64,000 nt of DNA. Origin: Onchocerca volvulus (Eukaryota; Nematoda; Chromadorea; Rhabditida; Onchocercidae). The stretch lies in NCBI GenBank assembly GCA_000499405.2, contig HG738141.1:218032-282031 (forward strand), given 5' to 3'. Under the pieces are notes generated by a model. It was not told the DNA's origin and did no database searches. It saw only the letters and a program-made list of their open reading frames with translations. Position 1 is the stretch's first letter, and the number at the start of each line of letters is the position of its first letter. The position numbers were made by a program, and so were the translations under genes. Positions 20,701-35,700 of the stretch are shown in pieces.

Positions 20701-23700
20701 ATTTTAAGTGAAATTTGAAATAATTGCAAATCAATTTATTGGTTAGAAAATATCAAAAAAAAAAAATTAGTATGACATACTTGCACGAGGTACATTCATC
20801 TGTCCTCCAACTTGATCCAGCAACATGTACAATATAATAATTATCCGTGCATACTACTCTATCGGTATTCGATAATGCTACGTCCAGATCCGTTGATGAT
20901 TTCGTTTCTTCCGGACATCTGAAATAAGTTACTCATTTCAAAAAATGCTAGAAATGATGGAATAGCAATTTTGGATAAATATGGGATCTAATATGCTTGA
21001 AAAATTTTATTAGTTAACATTTCATATATGTGTTTTGAGTTTGATAAATTTTTTAAACTTCTGTTTCACCATTAATTTTATCAAACTATGAAGACATTTG
21101 CTAACTATTAAATTGATCAATTTCTGCAAATTAGATAAATCAAATGATTAATAGCTACAATATCTTCTTAATTATAATCATTGTTAAAATTAATTACAAA
21201 ATTAATCATTAAAAAAAAAGAGAAAGAAAATCAAATTAAAAACATACTTAGGACAACATTGATTATTTTCATCAAAAACTGGCATTGAACAGGCAATCGG
21301 TGGACATTCGACCACACGACATAACACGTTACCCACGCGACATGTACATGACGTACAAGGAGCTAATTGCCACGTTTCTCCGTCAACAAACAATCGTCCA
21401 GCACTTTGACAAACTGTATGCTCATGCTTCGATAGCTCCATCAATGGTTTCAAATCACAACTTGCACAGCAGTCATCTTTAAATATCATTATTTTAATTT
21501 CTTCAAATTTTACTTTATTTCATTTTTATTCCGTTTATTCTTCCATTTTATCAAAACCACGCAATGGAAAAATTCTCTTGTTTCTTATTTCAACAATTTT
21601 TGACGTACATTTGTCTGTTTAAACTTTTTACTTTGAACAAAAAGTTTGATTAAATTTGATCAAAAATTGAATACACTTATTTTCATTTTGTAATTTTGCA
21701 TAAGCAATAAGAAAAAAAAATAAGATGTATTATTTTAAATTCATATACCTTCTCTTTTTCTCCAATGTTCAATTGGGCATGATTCATTTCGTTCTGGACA
21801 TGAAATTAATGAGCAAAATTCCTTAAAAAAAAGGAAAAAACAAGTTTCAAATCATTGCTTTAATTAAAAAAACAATACATAAAAATATATTACTATATGG
21901 ATTAAGCTAAATAAACAAACATTAATTTAAAAAATTTTAAATGATAAATTTTCAAAACGAAAATTACAATTAACTAACATGTTTTTGTTCACAAAAACAA
22001 TGCCGACAACCATCATTCCACCATTCACCACTATCACGCTCATATAATTTACCCGTTTGTGTACTAAATGAATAACATTTATCCCATCCATCATGCTCTT
22101 TTTTCAATGATAACAATTTGGCATCAATTCGACTCATTGCTGAAATTTCATGCGCCAAATTAATTATTTACTTATTTAATTTACTTCAATTTTATCTAAT
22201 TTAGAAGGAAAATTTTCGAGGAAATTAAATTTCTTCTAACAATATTAAGTTTAATAATATTTTAATTGAAAAAAAATATTCCTGAAAATATTTAATAAGT
22301 TCAGAACTTTAGTATTTCGTTATGTTAGAAATTAAATGAATAATATCTTCATTTTGATGACAATTTGAAAAAAAAAAAACGAATCTTTAGATTTTTTGGA
22401 AAAATGTAAAATTAATTTATATAATATTTGCAAAAGAAATAATAAAAAGCATACCTCGACATTTACATACTGGACAACCATTATTATTACTTTCAAAGCC
22501 ATATAAACAATGTTTGTAACATTGATGAAGTGGTGGACATTTAGCGCATTTGCATATTGCACAGTTTTTCGCATCACGCAAATAGCCATGAGCACAAATT
22601 CTGCAAAGTGCAAATTGTTATAGCAAAAAAAGTGCAAATTATTGTAGCGTGACAAATTCTGCAAGTGCAAACCATTGTAGCAATACAAATTCTGCAAGGT
22701 GCAAATCACTGCAACGAGACAAATTTTACAAGTACAAATCTTTAATTAAAATTATGATTGCAAAGAAAAAAAAAACGCATAGTTTTTAAAAAGAAATGTT
22801 TTTGTATAATTTATATAAATAGGCTGTAATGAAATAATATTTGCATGAAACAGTGAACTTTCAAACTTCCATTTAATTTTTTCATGAATGTTTTGATCTT
22901 TGAATTTTTTGTCTAAAAATTTATTATCATATTAAAATTTTTATCCCTAAATATGATGATAAAAATTTTTTGAACGGTTCCTAAATTTCTATTATAATTC
23001 AGAAAAAAAAAAAAAAATCTCTTTTAAGTTCCGAAAATTCAAATAAATTTCGTCATGAAAAAACGGAAAAAAAATACATTTTTTTATCATATATTTCTTG
23101 TTTATGTTTTGTATATATTCAATATAGCAATCTGAGAATTACAAATGATATCATACAATTGCAAAATCTTTTATAATTGATGAAATTCTGAATTAATTTT
23201 TGGGAAATTAATCAAATATTTAAATAATACGAATGTAATTAAAACCATTTACTTATCACAGTTAACATCGCTGAGTTCTCGACAATTGTTACTGATTACG
23301 TTTTGTACAGGTGCACATTTGCATTGGAAACAACCGTTTGAATCACGTAATAAGCCATTTTCACATCGTAATGGGCAATGTTCCAATGATGGACAAATTG
23401 CTGGATTTACTATTACTATTGGCTCTGAAAACTTCGATATTTTCATTTTTTTTTTTTTTTTTCGCGAGATTTAGAATTGAAAAAAGGAGGGAAAAGAAAA
23501 CGAATAAATGAAAACAAAAATTAGGAATGAAATTATTGAAGATCTTTTCGAAAGCAAAAAATTTTATAACTGGAAAATGAAAATTTGGAAGAAAAAAAAA
23601 AATTTTCAGTTATTTTAGAAGAATTAATCAAATAGTAAACTACTAACCATCGCATACAGGACAGCATTGGCCTGGAATTTTTCTTGGATTATCACATTCC

Positions 23701-26700
23701 ACTTGGCACATATGTTTTTGGCAATAATGTACACCATCTGGACCACAAGAGCAACTGAAATTCAATTGAGGTAAATAATTTTTAACGGTACAAAGTTGAT
23801 ATACGATGGATTTCCATTTGGATAAAAATAAAAAATGAAATTTAAGGGAATTTAATAAGTAATTGAAAAAATTGATATCATCGCTTTTGTTTAATTAAAT
23901 GCAAATAATTCAAAAAATGAATCGTTTTTTTCCAAATAAAAAAACAATTTATGTGGGAATTTTTTTTTCTTTTAATTTATCCAAAATTTAAATTTCGAAA
24001 AGGAAAAGTTTTAAATTAAAATTAACCTTGTACAATCATCTTTTTGCCATGTTTCATTTCGTTTATGCTTTACACCATCAGCTTGACAGCCAAGGCATAC
24101 TGGGCAACATTCATTTTCCGGTATAGCTACCCAAGTACAATGGGCTAAAATTTAAGAAAACATTAGGATACTTCAAATTTTCGGTATAAATTTTGCTAAA
24201 ACGAAAAGATCACTATCAAATTGAAAAATGGAAAAAAAAAAGAGAAATATCCTGAATAAAAAAAACTGGATAAGAATTTGAAATAGAATTGGAATTAAAT
24301 ATAAGTTTTAGAATGGCTATTATTTACTTTGTTTCTTATTCATTAAAAATTCAAGCATTATTTATTTAATTTCATTAATTTTTGTCTAATAATCCATTTT
24401 CCACACAGATTTTGATAATTTTATCGAAACTATTGTTTGCTAGGTATTGCATTAAGTTTAATCGTTGCTATAGATATAATCAAACTAATCATTGTTTATT
24501 TTCTATTACAATAAAGATGATAATTTTCCGTTTTTGTTAAATTCTTTCAAAATTTAATAAAAAAAAAAAGAAATAATGAAAGAAAATAAAATAAAAAAAA
24601 ATAACCAACGAAAAACAAAACATATATATTCCTAAAAACTTTTATAACTTCAATTTCAAATTGGATGAATTTTTAAATTTTTATAAAACTATAATCTACA
24701 AAATTAATTTTTTCATTTTTTCTTTTTTTTCTATTTATTCTTTTAAATCCATTTCAATTTGATCAATTTGAAATGAATTGAAACTTCTCTATTACGAAAT
24801 TAGATTTGATGTAAATTGGAGAAATTCAAATTTCAAGTTTTTTTTTTTTTAAATTTTATTTATCAAAAAACTAACATGGAGGACTGGCACAGGTCATTTT
24901 ACTGCATAATGCAATTCCACCTTTACATTTGCATTGTTCACAACTACTTGTATGCCATTGTTCACCATCATCATATATTTCACCATTATATGGACAACGT
25001 TTACTTATCATATCATCGTTATCTTCACAGATAAATTGATCACAACATCGTCCAGGTGTTCCATCACCTTTAATTTAAATTTCTTTTTTTTTTTTTTTTT
25101 TTTAAATTTCAATTTTAATCCAAATAAAATTCGATAAATCTGATTAATATCAGAGTTCTCTTTTTTTTTTTTTTTTTCTAAAATGATTACAGAATTATAT
25201 TAAATTTAGTAATTAAATTCCTAAAATGAAAATTACATCATTTGTTTCAATTTAATTTCATTTCTTTCAAACCTATTATTAATTTTATCTTTCTTTGATT
25301 GTTGAAATTTCATCGGTAAATTTATGTAAATTCATTTTAATTAAACTAAGAAAAAATGATTCCATTACATGGGGATAATTGATGAAAGCCGAATTAAACA
25401 GATAACGATATCATTGTTAAATTATTTTTATTCTTTTAAGTATGATATAATTTCAATTAACTTATGACAAAATAATAAACAAATTAAAAGGTAAACTAAT
25501 CGATAATTTAAGGCAGTAAACAATCAAAAAGGAAAACTAATCAATCATCTAAAGCAGTAAACAATAAAAAAAGGAAAACTAATCGATAATTTAAGGTATT
25601 AAACAATCAAATCGATAATCTATAAATGAAAAAGAAAAATGCAAAATCATAGTTCTATCTTTAAAATAGATATTCAAAATTTAATCATTATTTTTATATT
25701 TTCATTCTTTTTGAATTGATGATTTCATAAGAAAGCAAAACTTTTTTTTTTTTTTGCAGCAAATAATACCTTTTTGTAAAATCTTCACCTTTTGACCTTC
25801 GGGACAACTTGCTGGCATACAAATTGATGCACGACATCGGCATCTGCAAAAACTTTTTTTAAATTTCAAATTTTATATTTAAAAAAAAAAATGAGTAAAT
25901 TTTTAGTTTATTAATTTCGAAACAAAATTCATTGCTAAAAATTTTGAATGTCAATTAAAAATTCGCTGATAAATTTGAAATAATCATTAATGCTAACATT
26001 GAATAATATTTTCTTCTATTACATTTTTCGTTTTTTTTAAATTATTTAATTCAATTTAATTAAATATCATTTTATTGTAAATCATTGTTAGTTCATTTTC
26101 TTTTTCTTAATTTATCTCATTTCTTTCCAAATTAATTATTTATATTTACCCATAAATCTGTTTATGATAAATAAATAAACAAAAAAACAAATAAACAAAT
26201 TAAAACTTACTCAGGATTAATTGGACAACAAGTTCCAGCTGGTACATAGCTAGCAGCTCGAATACTATCATCAGGACAAACTTCATCTTCATAATCCAAA
26301 AAATGACGATCACAATGTACATTTTCGCATCGTAATTCTATAAAAAAAAAAAAATAAAAAAAACAAAATTAATCTTTCAATTTCAAATTTTGGATTTCCA
26401 ATTTTAATCTTTAATTCATTATTTCATTCGGATTAATTTCATAATTTAATTAATTAATGAATTGTTAGATTATACAAAATTATAACAAACCTGGTTCTTT
26501 GCATTCAAAAATATCACAACAATGACCTGGTTCATTGGTACCTTTTTTTACAAGAACTCGTTCAAGACCTTTTTCACACAAAGGTACCAATGGATAGCAT
26601 TTCTGAAACAGGATAAATATTATCAATAATTTCTTTAAAATTAAAGAATTTAATTAAATTTTTCGAAAATTTATAAATTTTAATGAAAATATATAATTTT

Positions 26701-29700
26701 TTATTCGTATCTCTTAATTTAATTCAAATATAATAAAACAGTATGATTTCATCGATGCAACTTATTCTTTCTAATTGCTTTTTCTTTGTTTATAATATCC
26801 ATTTGCTAATTAAAATAAGAATATAAGTAATTAAATAACAATTGATGTTATAATTCATTCCCATCAAATTAATTATTGTTAATTATCGAAATGATTGATA
26901 TTTCACAAACGTCTTAAAAAGCAATCATACATTTTATAAATATCTTACAAACGGTAATACTAATAATTACAAACATATGATAGTGTTAAACGTTCATAAA
27001 TTATTAATCTTTAATTTCTTATCTCCTCATTTTTTAAATCAATTTATCTGTTAATTTGTTAAGAAAAAAATTAATAAATTATTAAAACTTATTAACTCAT
27101 TTTTTTTTCTTAAAAATATGAATAATTCTTCTTTCTTTTCTTTTTTTTTTCTTGTTTTATTTGATTTTTTAGAAAAAAGAAAAATCAATCACCTGTATAT
27201 CACAATGACATTGGCCAGGTGGTGCGCAACATTCTCCAGGTGGCGGTGATGGTATTATTAGGCGAGAATCTTCCGGACATTTATGCAAATATACCATGTC
27301 ACATTTTGCTTTCAAACAATTCTCCGGCCACATTTCTGTAATTTAATTAGCAAATTTTAATTAATGAATTTTTAATTGATAAGAAAATGATATCTTATCA
27401 TAGCTGCAATCGCGGTAAATATTCAGCAATTCTACAACAAATTCAAATGATATTGATGTATATTTTCATTCAAATATGACGAAAATTATGCAATTGGAGA
27501 AAATGAAAAAATAAAATTAAAAAAAGTGAAATTTGGTTGAAATTAGAATTATATGCAGGATAATATAGTTTGTTAATTAAGATAACATTTTAAATAAATT
27601 GAATAAAAATAAGGGATAAAGATTTCTATATTAGTAATTAAATATTGTATAAAGAGTAAAGCTTTACATATCAGTAATTAAATAATATATATAGTAATGT
27701 ATCAGGCAAATTAAGTACTTTATTTCGATTAATTATGAGGAGTAGTTCATCTAAAATTTCAATTAACTGTATTTTTCACTATTTTTTTTCAAATAAAAAA
27801 CTCATATCATAGTTTATTTTGAATTATATTTAATTTAATTATATATCGAGAAAATCTGAGAAGTTAGAGGATAAGATAAATTTATTAATTAAATTAATTT
27901 GTATATATTAAACTCAACTTTTCGATAGTAGTTTAACAACATCGATAATGTGATAATTCCAATAATTAATTAATTAATGAATCATTTAATTTAATCGATT
28001 TAACTGATCAAACATATCAGTGATTTCGATTGTTTGAATTTTATTCGATCAAAGGATAATCACAATTTTTGGATATAAAATTATTCTATTATGAAAAGTT
28101 TAAATAAATATTTCAATCTTTTTTTTTCAATTATTTTACATTTTTTTGTTAGTATTTTAAAGAGCAAAAAGTTTATTCTTTTAAATGAAAGGATTATAAA
28201 TAAATATTTCGAAATAATTTAGGAGAAATTTAAGCGAAAAATTTTTTTTTTTTTGTATTTCTCATTTTACTATTTAAAAATAAAATTTATAATATTAAAT
28301 TTCCTTATTGCTCAATCTTTAACCATTCTTTTAAAATCGCTAAAAAATCTCTTTTAAAGCAGATGAAAAAAAAAAAAAAAAAAAAAAATTCGCAAAATTT
28401 GCTTAATCCTTGGGATATATATTATGCTCCTTTATTACTAATGCTTATCATTTATCATTGATTGCAAAATCTATTCAAATATCATTGGATACTTTTGAGA
28501 TTTAGTTTTAAAAAAGTGAGATAATATGACTTTATAAAATAATTAAATGAGTAAAAAAAGAATTTTTCTGAAAAATAAGAAAAAAAAGTTTATAGAAAAA
28601 ATATTTTACAAAAGTTTTGAAAGATTATTCAATAAAAATAGATCATTTGATCTATTTTGATTATTTGATTATTTGATTTTGATGTACCGGAGTTTATTTA
28701 TCGTAAATCGATTGATTTATTTTTTTTTTGATAAAATTAAAAAAGACAGTGAAAAATGTTTCAGTTTCATGAGAAAAGACAAAAAAGCAAAAATGACTTT
28801 TTCTTTTCAATAAGTAATAATTTCTTGAAATTTTTCTTTTTTTTTTTAAATCAATTATAAATTAAAATATTTGCTTGCAAAATAGATCTGTATGAAAAAA
28901 AAAATTTTTTTTAATGATAAAATTTGAAAGAATAAAGTTGATAAAAACTCAAAATTATTATCTAAAAACCGATTATAAAACAATGAAAGAAAAGGAAGAA
29001 AAGAAATAAAAATTATAATTTTCATGAAAATAACGAAATAAAAAAATATAAATAAAATAGAAAATATGAATTTAAAAAAAAAAAAAATGCGGAAATATGT
29101 ATTCAGATAAAAAAGTATTCTATCTTTAAGTATTACAAAACAAAAAAAAACTTGCAAATTTTACAGATTTCAATTAATTTTATGCTAACTAAAAATGAAT
29201 AAAATCAAGGTAAGAAAAAAGAAGAGAGAGAGAGAGAAAGGGAAAAGAAAAGAAAAAAAGAAAAAATTTGATTAAGTAATGAAAAATGAAGGTATGCATT
29301 TAAATAAAAAATGATTCTCATTAATTATCATGAAGACAAAAAAAAATTTAGAATTTTTTACAACTGAAAATTTAATTGATATCATTCTTGCTATAAATGA
29401 AAGGTAATAAGGATTAAAAAAAAAAAAAAAAGAAGGAGAGAAAGGGAAAAAGAAAAAAAGAAGGGAAAAAGCATGAAAAAATTTGCTAAAAATGGTTTTT
29501 ATCAAAATTTGCTATCATCGAAAAATTCAAGTAATAAAAAAAATTACACAAATACCACACACATACACATATATAAATTGAAATCGATTTTTTTTTTTTA
29601 GCATCAATTTCTCAATGCTTTTATTATTTGATAAATAAATTGTATGATTTGATGAATAATATAAATTATTGATTTTTGTAATTATGCTGACAAAAAGATA

Positions 29701-32700
29701 TGATTATAGTGATAATAAATAAAGATTATGAATAGGAAAAGATTGTTATAATGATAATAAATAAAGATTATGAATAGGAGAAGATTGTTATAATGATAAT
29801 AAATGACGATTATGAAAAGGAAGGTATGGGAAAATATTCTAATGATAAAGGATGATAATAACAGTAATAATTATGATAATGATGATGATTATATTTGATA
29901 TAATTTTGACGAAAATGACTGAGTGATGAATGATGATAATAACAAAAATTATGATAATGATTATGATGATTATCTTGATATATTTTTAATATAATATATT
30001 GAAAAGATTGTAATATGGGAAAATACTCTAATGATAAATGATGATAGTAGAAGTAATAATTATGATAATGATGATGATTATATTTGATATAATTTTAACG
30101 AAAATGACTGAGTGATGAATGATGATAATAACAAAAATTATGATAATGATTATGATGATTATCTTGATATATTCATAATATAATATATTGATATGCAATT
30201 ATGCGTACAAATTAATATGATTACAATAATTATAAATAAATGAAGATTAAGAACAGGAAAAGATTGTGATATAGAAAAGTGATCGAATGATGAAAGATGA
30301 TATCATCGTGATAACGATGATAATGAGAAAATAAATGATATTTGATTGAAAAAATTTGATTGATTAAAAATTGATTGATCAAATTAAAAAAAAAGCAAAA
30401 AAATTAAATTTTTTTTGGTCAAAAAGATGAGAGTTTTTTTTTTAAGAAGAACTTTTGCTTTTCTGAGATGAAAAAAAAATGAAAGATGAAAAGGTGATAG
30501 CATCACATCATCATTATTTTAGCAGCTTTAAAATGATAAACATACATATATAAGCGTTTGTTTACATTTCGAAAAAAAGAAAAAAAAAAAAGAAGAAAGT
30601 TCCAATCTTTTTTTCTTCATTCTAATTCTTTTATTGATGTAATTTCTCATCAAAAAAAAAAAAAAAATCAATCAATATTGCCATTTTTCAACATTATGCG
30701 TTAAAATATTCGCGATATTTTATTTCAAAAGAGATTTTTTAATGTGTAACTATTGAGTTTTTTTCCTTTTTTTTTTTCAAGTATATAATATTTAATAACA
30801 TAATAGCTTTTTCAGATAAATGTAATTTAAAATAAATGATCCTTTTTTTCTTAGCGGTAATTGAAAGAAATTTCGAAAAAAAAAAATTTAAATAGATTGA
30901 ATTGACTAATCAAAATCATAACAACATATGATGAAAGAAAAAAGTCTACATATAAGAAAAAAAAATACATAATAATATTTGATAACAAATTCGAAATATG
31001 ACTTATTTTTTCATCAAAATATTTGCTTTTCTTTTTCATCAAATATAATTATAGAATTAAAAATAAGTTTGAAAAATTTCAAATATGACAGGAATTTGGA
31101 AAATATTGGATGTAAAAAGCAATAACAAATGTTTAAGTTTCGACGTATTTTCCGATATTTTTTAATCAAAGTAAATAAACTTCGAACAAAAATAATTATC
31201 AAACGAAAATAACATTTCGTAAAAATTTTCAAAAATATAGGAAATTACATTTTATTTATAATCTTTGCATTGTTTTTTTTTTAATAATTAGGCTTAATTT
31301 TATTGATAATCATCAATTTCTTTAAATTACTAATAAATTCATTTATTGAATTATCGAAATTGATTAATGATAATAAATTAGCCCATGGGTCATGATCAAA
31401 ATATTCGTTTCGGCAAAGACCAGTGATATCAACTGTCTTATCATTTCATCCAAATTGACAATCAAATTAAACTGTTGATAATTTGAAACATTTAAATCAA
31501 CTATTTAAAAATAAATTAAGATTTTAAAAAAAAAATTCATTCATTTTAAGTTAATTCTTTTTCTTGCTATCATTTTTTTCAATTCTTCCTTCCAGCAAAG
31601 AAATAGTTAATTAATTCAGAAATATTAAGTTATTAAATTAAAAGTGATCCGTTCCATCAGAATAGTTATTTCGGATTTATAGTTAAAACTTTTACCTATC
31701 ATTTGTAAGATATGAAATAATAGTTCAAAAATTCCGGACAAAGTTCATTCTTCATTGAGCTTAAATAAAATTAAATTATTTTATTATTTCGAAATATGGA
31801 AATATTTTATTAAAACCAAATAATAATTTAACTATCAAATGATGATTTCGATTAATTGATTCAGATCATTTTTGAATAGAAATTGAATTTAAAACAATCA
31901 AAAATCGATTTTTTCATCCGAAAAACACATCTTGCATTATGATAAAGTTGTAAAAGATTAATCTAATCAATAAGATATACTAAAATTAAAATGAATAAAT
32001 TAGATAAATCAATAAATATGTCCAAATAAATAAACAAACACAAAAAAAAAAAAAATAATTCGATAAAAAATTATAATCATTTCAATCACTCCCTAAAATA
32101 ACAAAATTTAAGAATTCATTATTTGATTAAAAAAACGAATCAAATTTTTTAAATTTCATACATTATGGTAGAATGAATGTAATTATAATCTGATAATTGT
32201 AGTATTTATAGCATTGAGAAAAAAAATTTAATCGTAATTAAATTTAAAATGGAATAAAATAACGATAAAATGATATTAGAATGCAACATATTAGTATCGA
32301 ATAAACAACATAACTTTTGCAATTTTCTTTCATTTCTCATCTTTTTTTTTCCGCTTTTAAATTAAAAAAAAATTTGACGAAATTTAAATTAAAAAAAAAT
32401 TTGACAAACTATCATGGCGCTAAATTCATTATTGCAAATTATTTTTCATTATTGCAAAAATTTTTATCTTTTTTTGGTTTTACTTTAAAAAAAAAAAAAA
32501 GGATAATTAAATAAATGAAGAATGAATATTGTCATATTTTATTACTCGAAAAGAGAAAAAACGATTTCACTTTCTTATTACTATTATTATTATCATTATT
32601 ATTATCTTAAATATTATTGTTATCACTATTCTTATTATTAACAATAGATATTACAATTATCAATATGATATTTCTATGATTGTTATATTATTAATTTAAT

Positions 32701-35700
32701 TATTATTAATGACCAAAAAAAAAAATTAATTTATTCTGTATTATTTTATCAGGACATAATAATAATTAATAATAATAACAATAACAATAGTAATAATTCA
32801 AAATATAGAAAAGTAAATATTGCAATAAAAATGAAAATAATTTTATCATACATTCCAAGCAAATTTTTAGATAATATTATTCCCGGCATGATTAAATGAC
32901 CAAAAAGAAATCAAAATATTTCGAAGTTTATTTAAATTTTACAAAAAATTTCGCTTTAACTCACAAAAGCGAAAAATTATTTGATATTAAAAATGATTAA
33001 TTGATTAGAATTAAATAATTGATAGCAAAATTGATGCATGCTATAAATTATGTTAAAATTTAAGGAAAAATTTTAAGAAAAAAAAAAAAATAACTCATAT
33101 TGTTTCGTCATCTTTAATAAATTCAATTTTAATAATTGGATTTTTCATTTTTTTTTTTTTTTTTCAAAAAATTTTCTCCAATTACTAATTGATTATTTTC
33201 TCTAATTTACTCATTAATTATCTAATTAGCTAATTAATTATGATCATATGCTGCAATAGTTGCTAAATATTGCTACTAAATTTTCAATAATATTGAATCA
33301 TTGTTGACAATGACATACGACAAGTTTTTTTTTTTTTTTTTTCGCGTTCTTTACGAAAATTTAAATTTTTCGTATCAAATTACGAGTAGCTAATTTGAAG
33401 TATCATATAACCGATCAAATGTTAGTTTTAGAATTATTTGCACTAGCGATAATGTCGCCTTTTTTTTTTTTTTTTTTAATTCTTAGAGAGAGAGAGAGAG
33501 AGAAAAAAAGAAGAGAAAAAGTAGAAAATTTCATCTCTCTAATTTTGTTTCTTTATATATATATATATTTTTTTTTAATTAAAATAATTAAATTCAAAAT
33601 TTTTATTAACATTTTTTCTTATAGAATAATTGAAATTTATGATACAAATTATTAAAACGATTATGAAATATTTAAAATTCTGCCAGAATATTTCACATAT
33701 TTATATATTTATAATGATAAAAAGATTAAATCAAAGATAATTTGAATTAAACTGTATTAATTTTGTAAGAGAAAAAAATGAATTAATTTTTTGTTGAAAC
33801 TATTAATTAATTAAAGGTGAGAAAAGAATTAATTGATTGAAATAAAGAAAATTTTTTGTTTTTTTTTGTTTTTCTGGATTTTCCCCATTAATCATTTTGA
33901 TGAACAAAAATTTGTTTACTTTTATCATTGTCATGAAATTTATTCTAAGCAAAAAATTTCAATAATCATTAAAATAATATTAAATATTTGAATTAAATTC
34001 GTTTTTAATATTAAAGTTCTAATTAGCATAATATATGACAAAATAAACAAACTTGCTAATTAATTATTCTTAACATTTGTAATCTTATGTTTTCTAAGAC
34101 ATTTCTAATCATACTATCTAATGTTGTACTATTTGAAATGATAATTAATAATAATGATAATAATAATTATAATCGTAATAAAAATAATAATGATAATAAT
34201 AATAATAAACAATAATAATAATTGTAAGCAAAAGACATGATAGCAATTATTTCTTAAGATTATTTTGTACGAAAAAAAAGAAGTGATTTTTATCTTCCAA
34301 TAGTTTTTCTACTTGGATAAAATCTGTTAAAATATCGTAAGTTAGCAAAAAAGGTACTAAAATACCATAATTATTAGGATTATTAATTCAAGAATTATAA
34401 TACAATTATCAGAATTATTCATTTGAAAACTATATTACAGTTTATCAAGATTATTCATTTAAAATATGAAAATAGAAACTAAACAAAATCATTTTGTTAA
34501 TTTTTGTAATTTAAATTTATTTATTTCTTAATCAATCAATAAATAATCGGAAATATTTTTATTTTTCTCCAAATATTTCTGTAACTATTCCATTTCTTAT
34601 CTATTCTTGTATACATTTAGTGATATGATATGATATGATTCGTTAATGTTTACAAAAAAAAAAAAACATATTTTTGCCTTTTTTTTTCAAACGAGTTATA
34701 CTAAAAATAAAATCATTTCAAAAATTTATGTAATACAAAGAAATAATGATTTTTCCAACCAAATAATACTGAAAAATCATTGATGCATGCATTTGTTTAT
34801 TATCCTAATTGATTTCAAATAATCGTAATTCATTTACTTTCGCTTTCTTCGAAAACTGGAATAATTAATTTCTCTTAATTATGGCTCACTAATTAGAAAA
34901 TTGCATAGAATTATTTGCGATCAAATGTATCAAAGGAAATGATAAGGAGGAACAGATAATGATTAAATTGTTGTTGGGTAATAAATATTTAGGCTAAATC
35001 GAATCAAAGATTTGACCAGGACATTAATGACTGACCAGGACATTAATGACGTCTGGTCATTTTATTTGTCATCTTTATCCTTCTCCCCGATTAAATCTCT
35101 TTTCTAGTAACTCTCTTCTGACCTTCAATGAACCCTTTTTTCATCCTCAATATCCTTGTATTATATTGATTGAATCATATGAAATTTAAAATTATTGATT
35201 GATCGAGTGAATCATTTAAAAATTTATCAATTAAATTGTTAATTTTTACTTGGATTTAAAAAGTTAAACACAATAATTGAAATTATTAAAAGTGAAATTA
35301 AGCATTGAACAAAGAAAATAAGAAGAAGAGTGAATTTAAAAAAAAAAAAAAAATGATGAATGATTTTCAAAATTTTTAAAATATTACACTAAATATAAAA
35401 CTGATAAATGAAAAATTGAAATGAATATGTTAAATAATAAAATAACTTATAATTTTTATCGAATTTTAAAAATAACAAATGTATAAATTTTCATTTTTAA
35501 GCAAAATTTAAAAAGAATTAAATTTATGAAAATAAATTTTAAACAAAAATAATTTGATAAATTTTTGAAAATGATAATAAATCAATGCGGCATAACAGTT
35601 AAGAAAAATGTTCCACTGAAAGTATAGCATTATTGAGTAATTGGATTTTTTCAGCGATCTTTATTTTATGTTTATTTTTAATTTTAAATTTAATTATTAA

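Noticed and set aside
22332..22709. 125-codon minus-strand frame across crm-1 exon 10
   Set aside because: It is in the wrong frame for exon 10 and arises from the splice-site minisatellite plus the exon.
24816..25137. Plus-strand frames over crm-1 exon 6
   Set aside because: Antisense shadows of the exon; composition and splice phase favour the minus strand.
28855..29505. Hydrophobic Phe/Ile-rich open frames suggesting membrane proteins
   Set aside because: Produced by A-rich plus-strand sequence read in reverse. No non-hydrophobic domain, splice site or start context.
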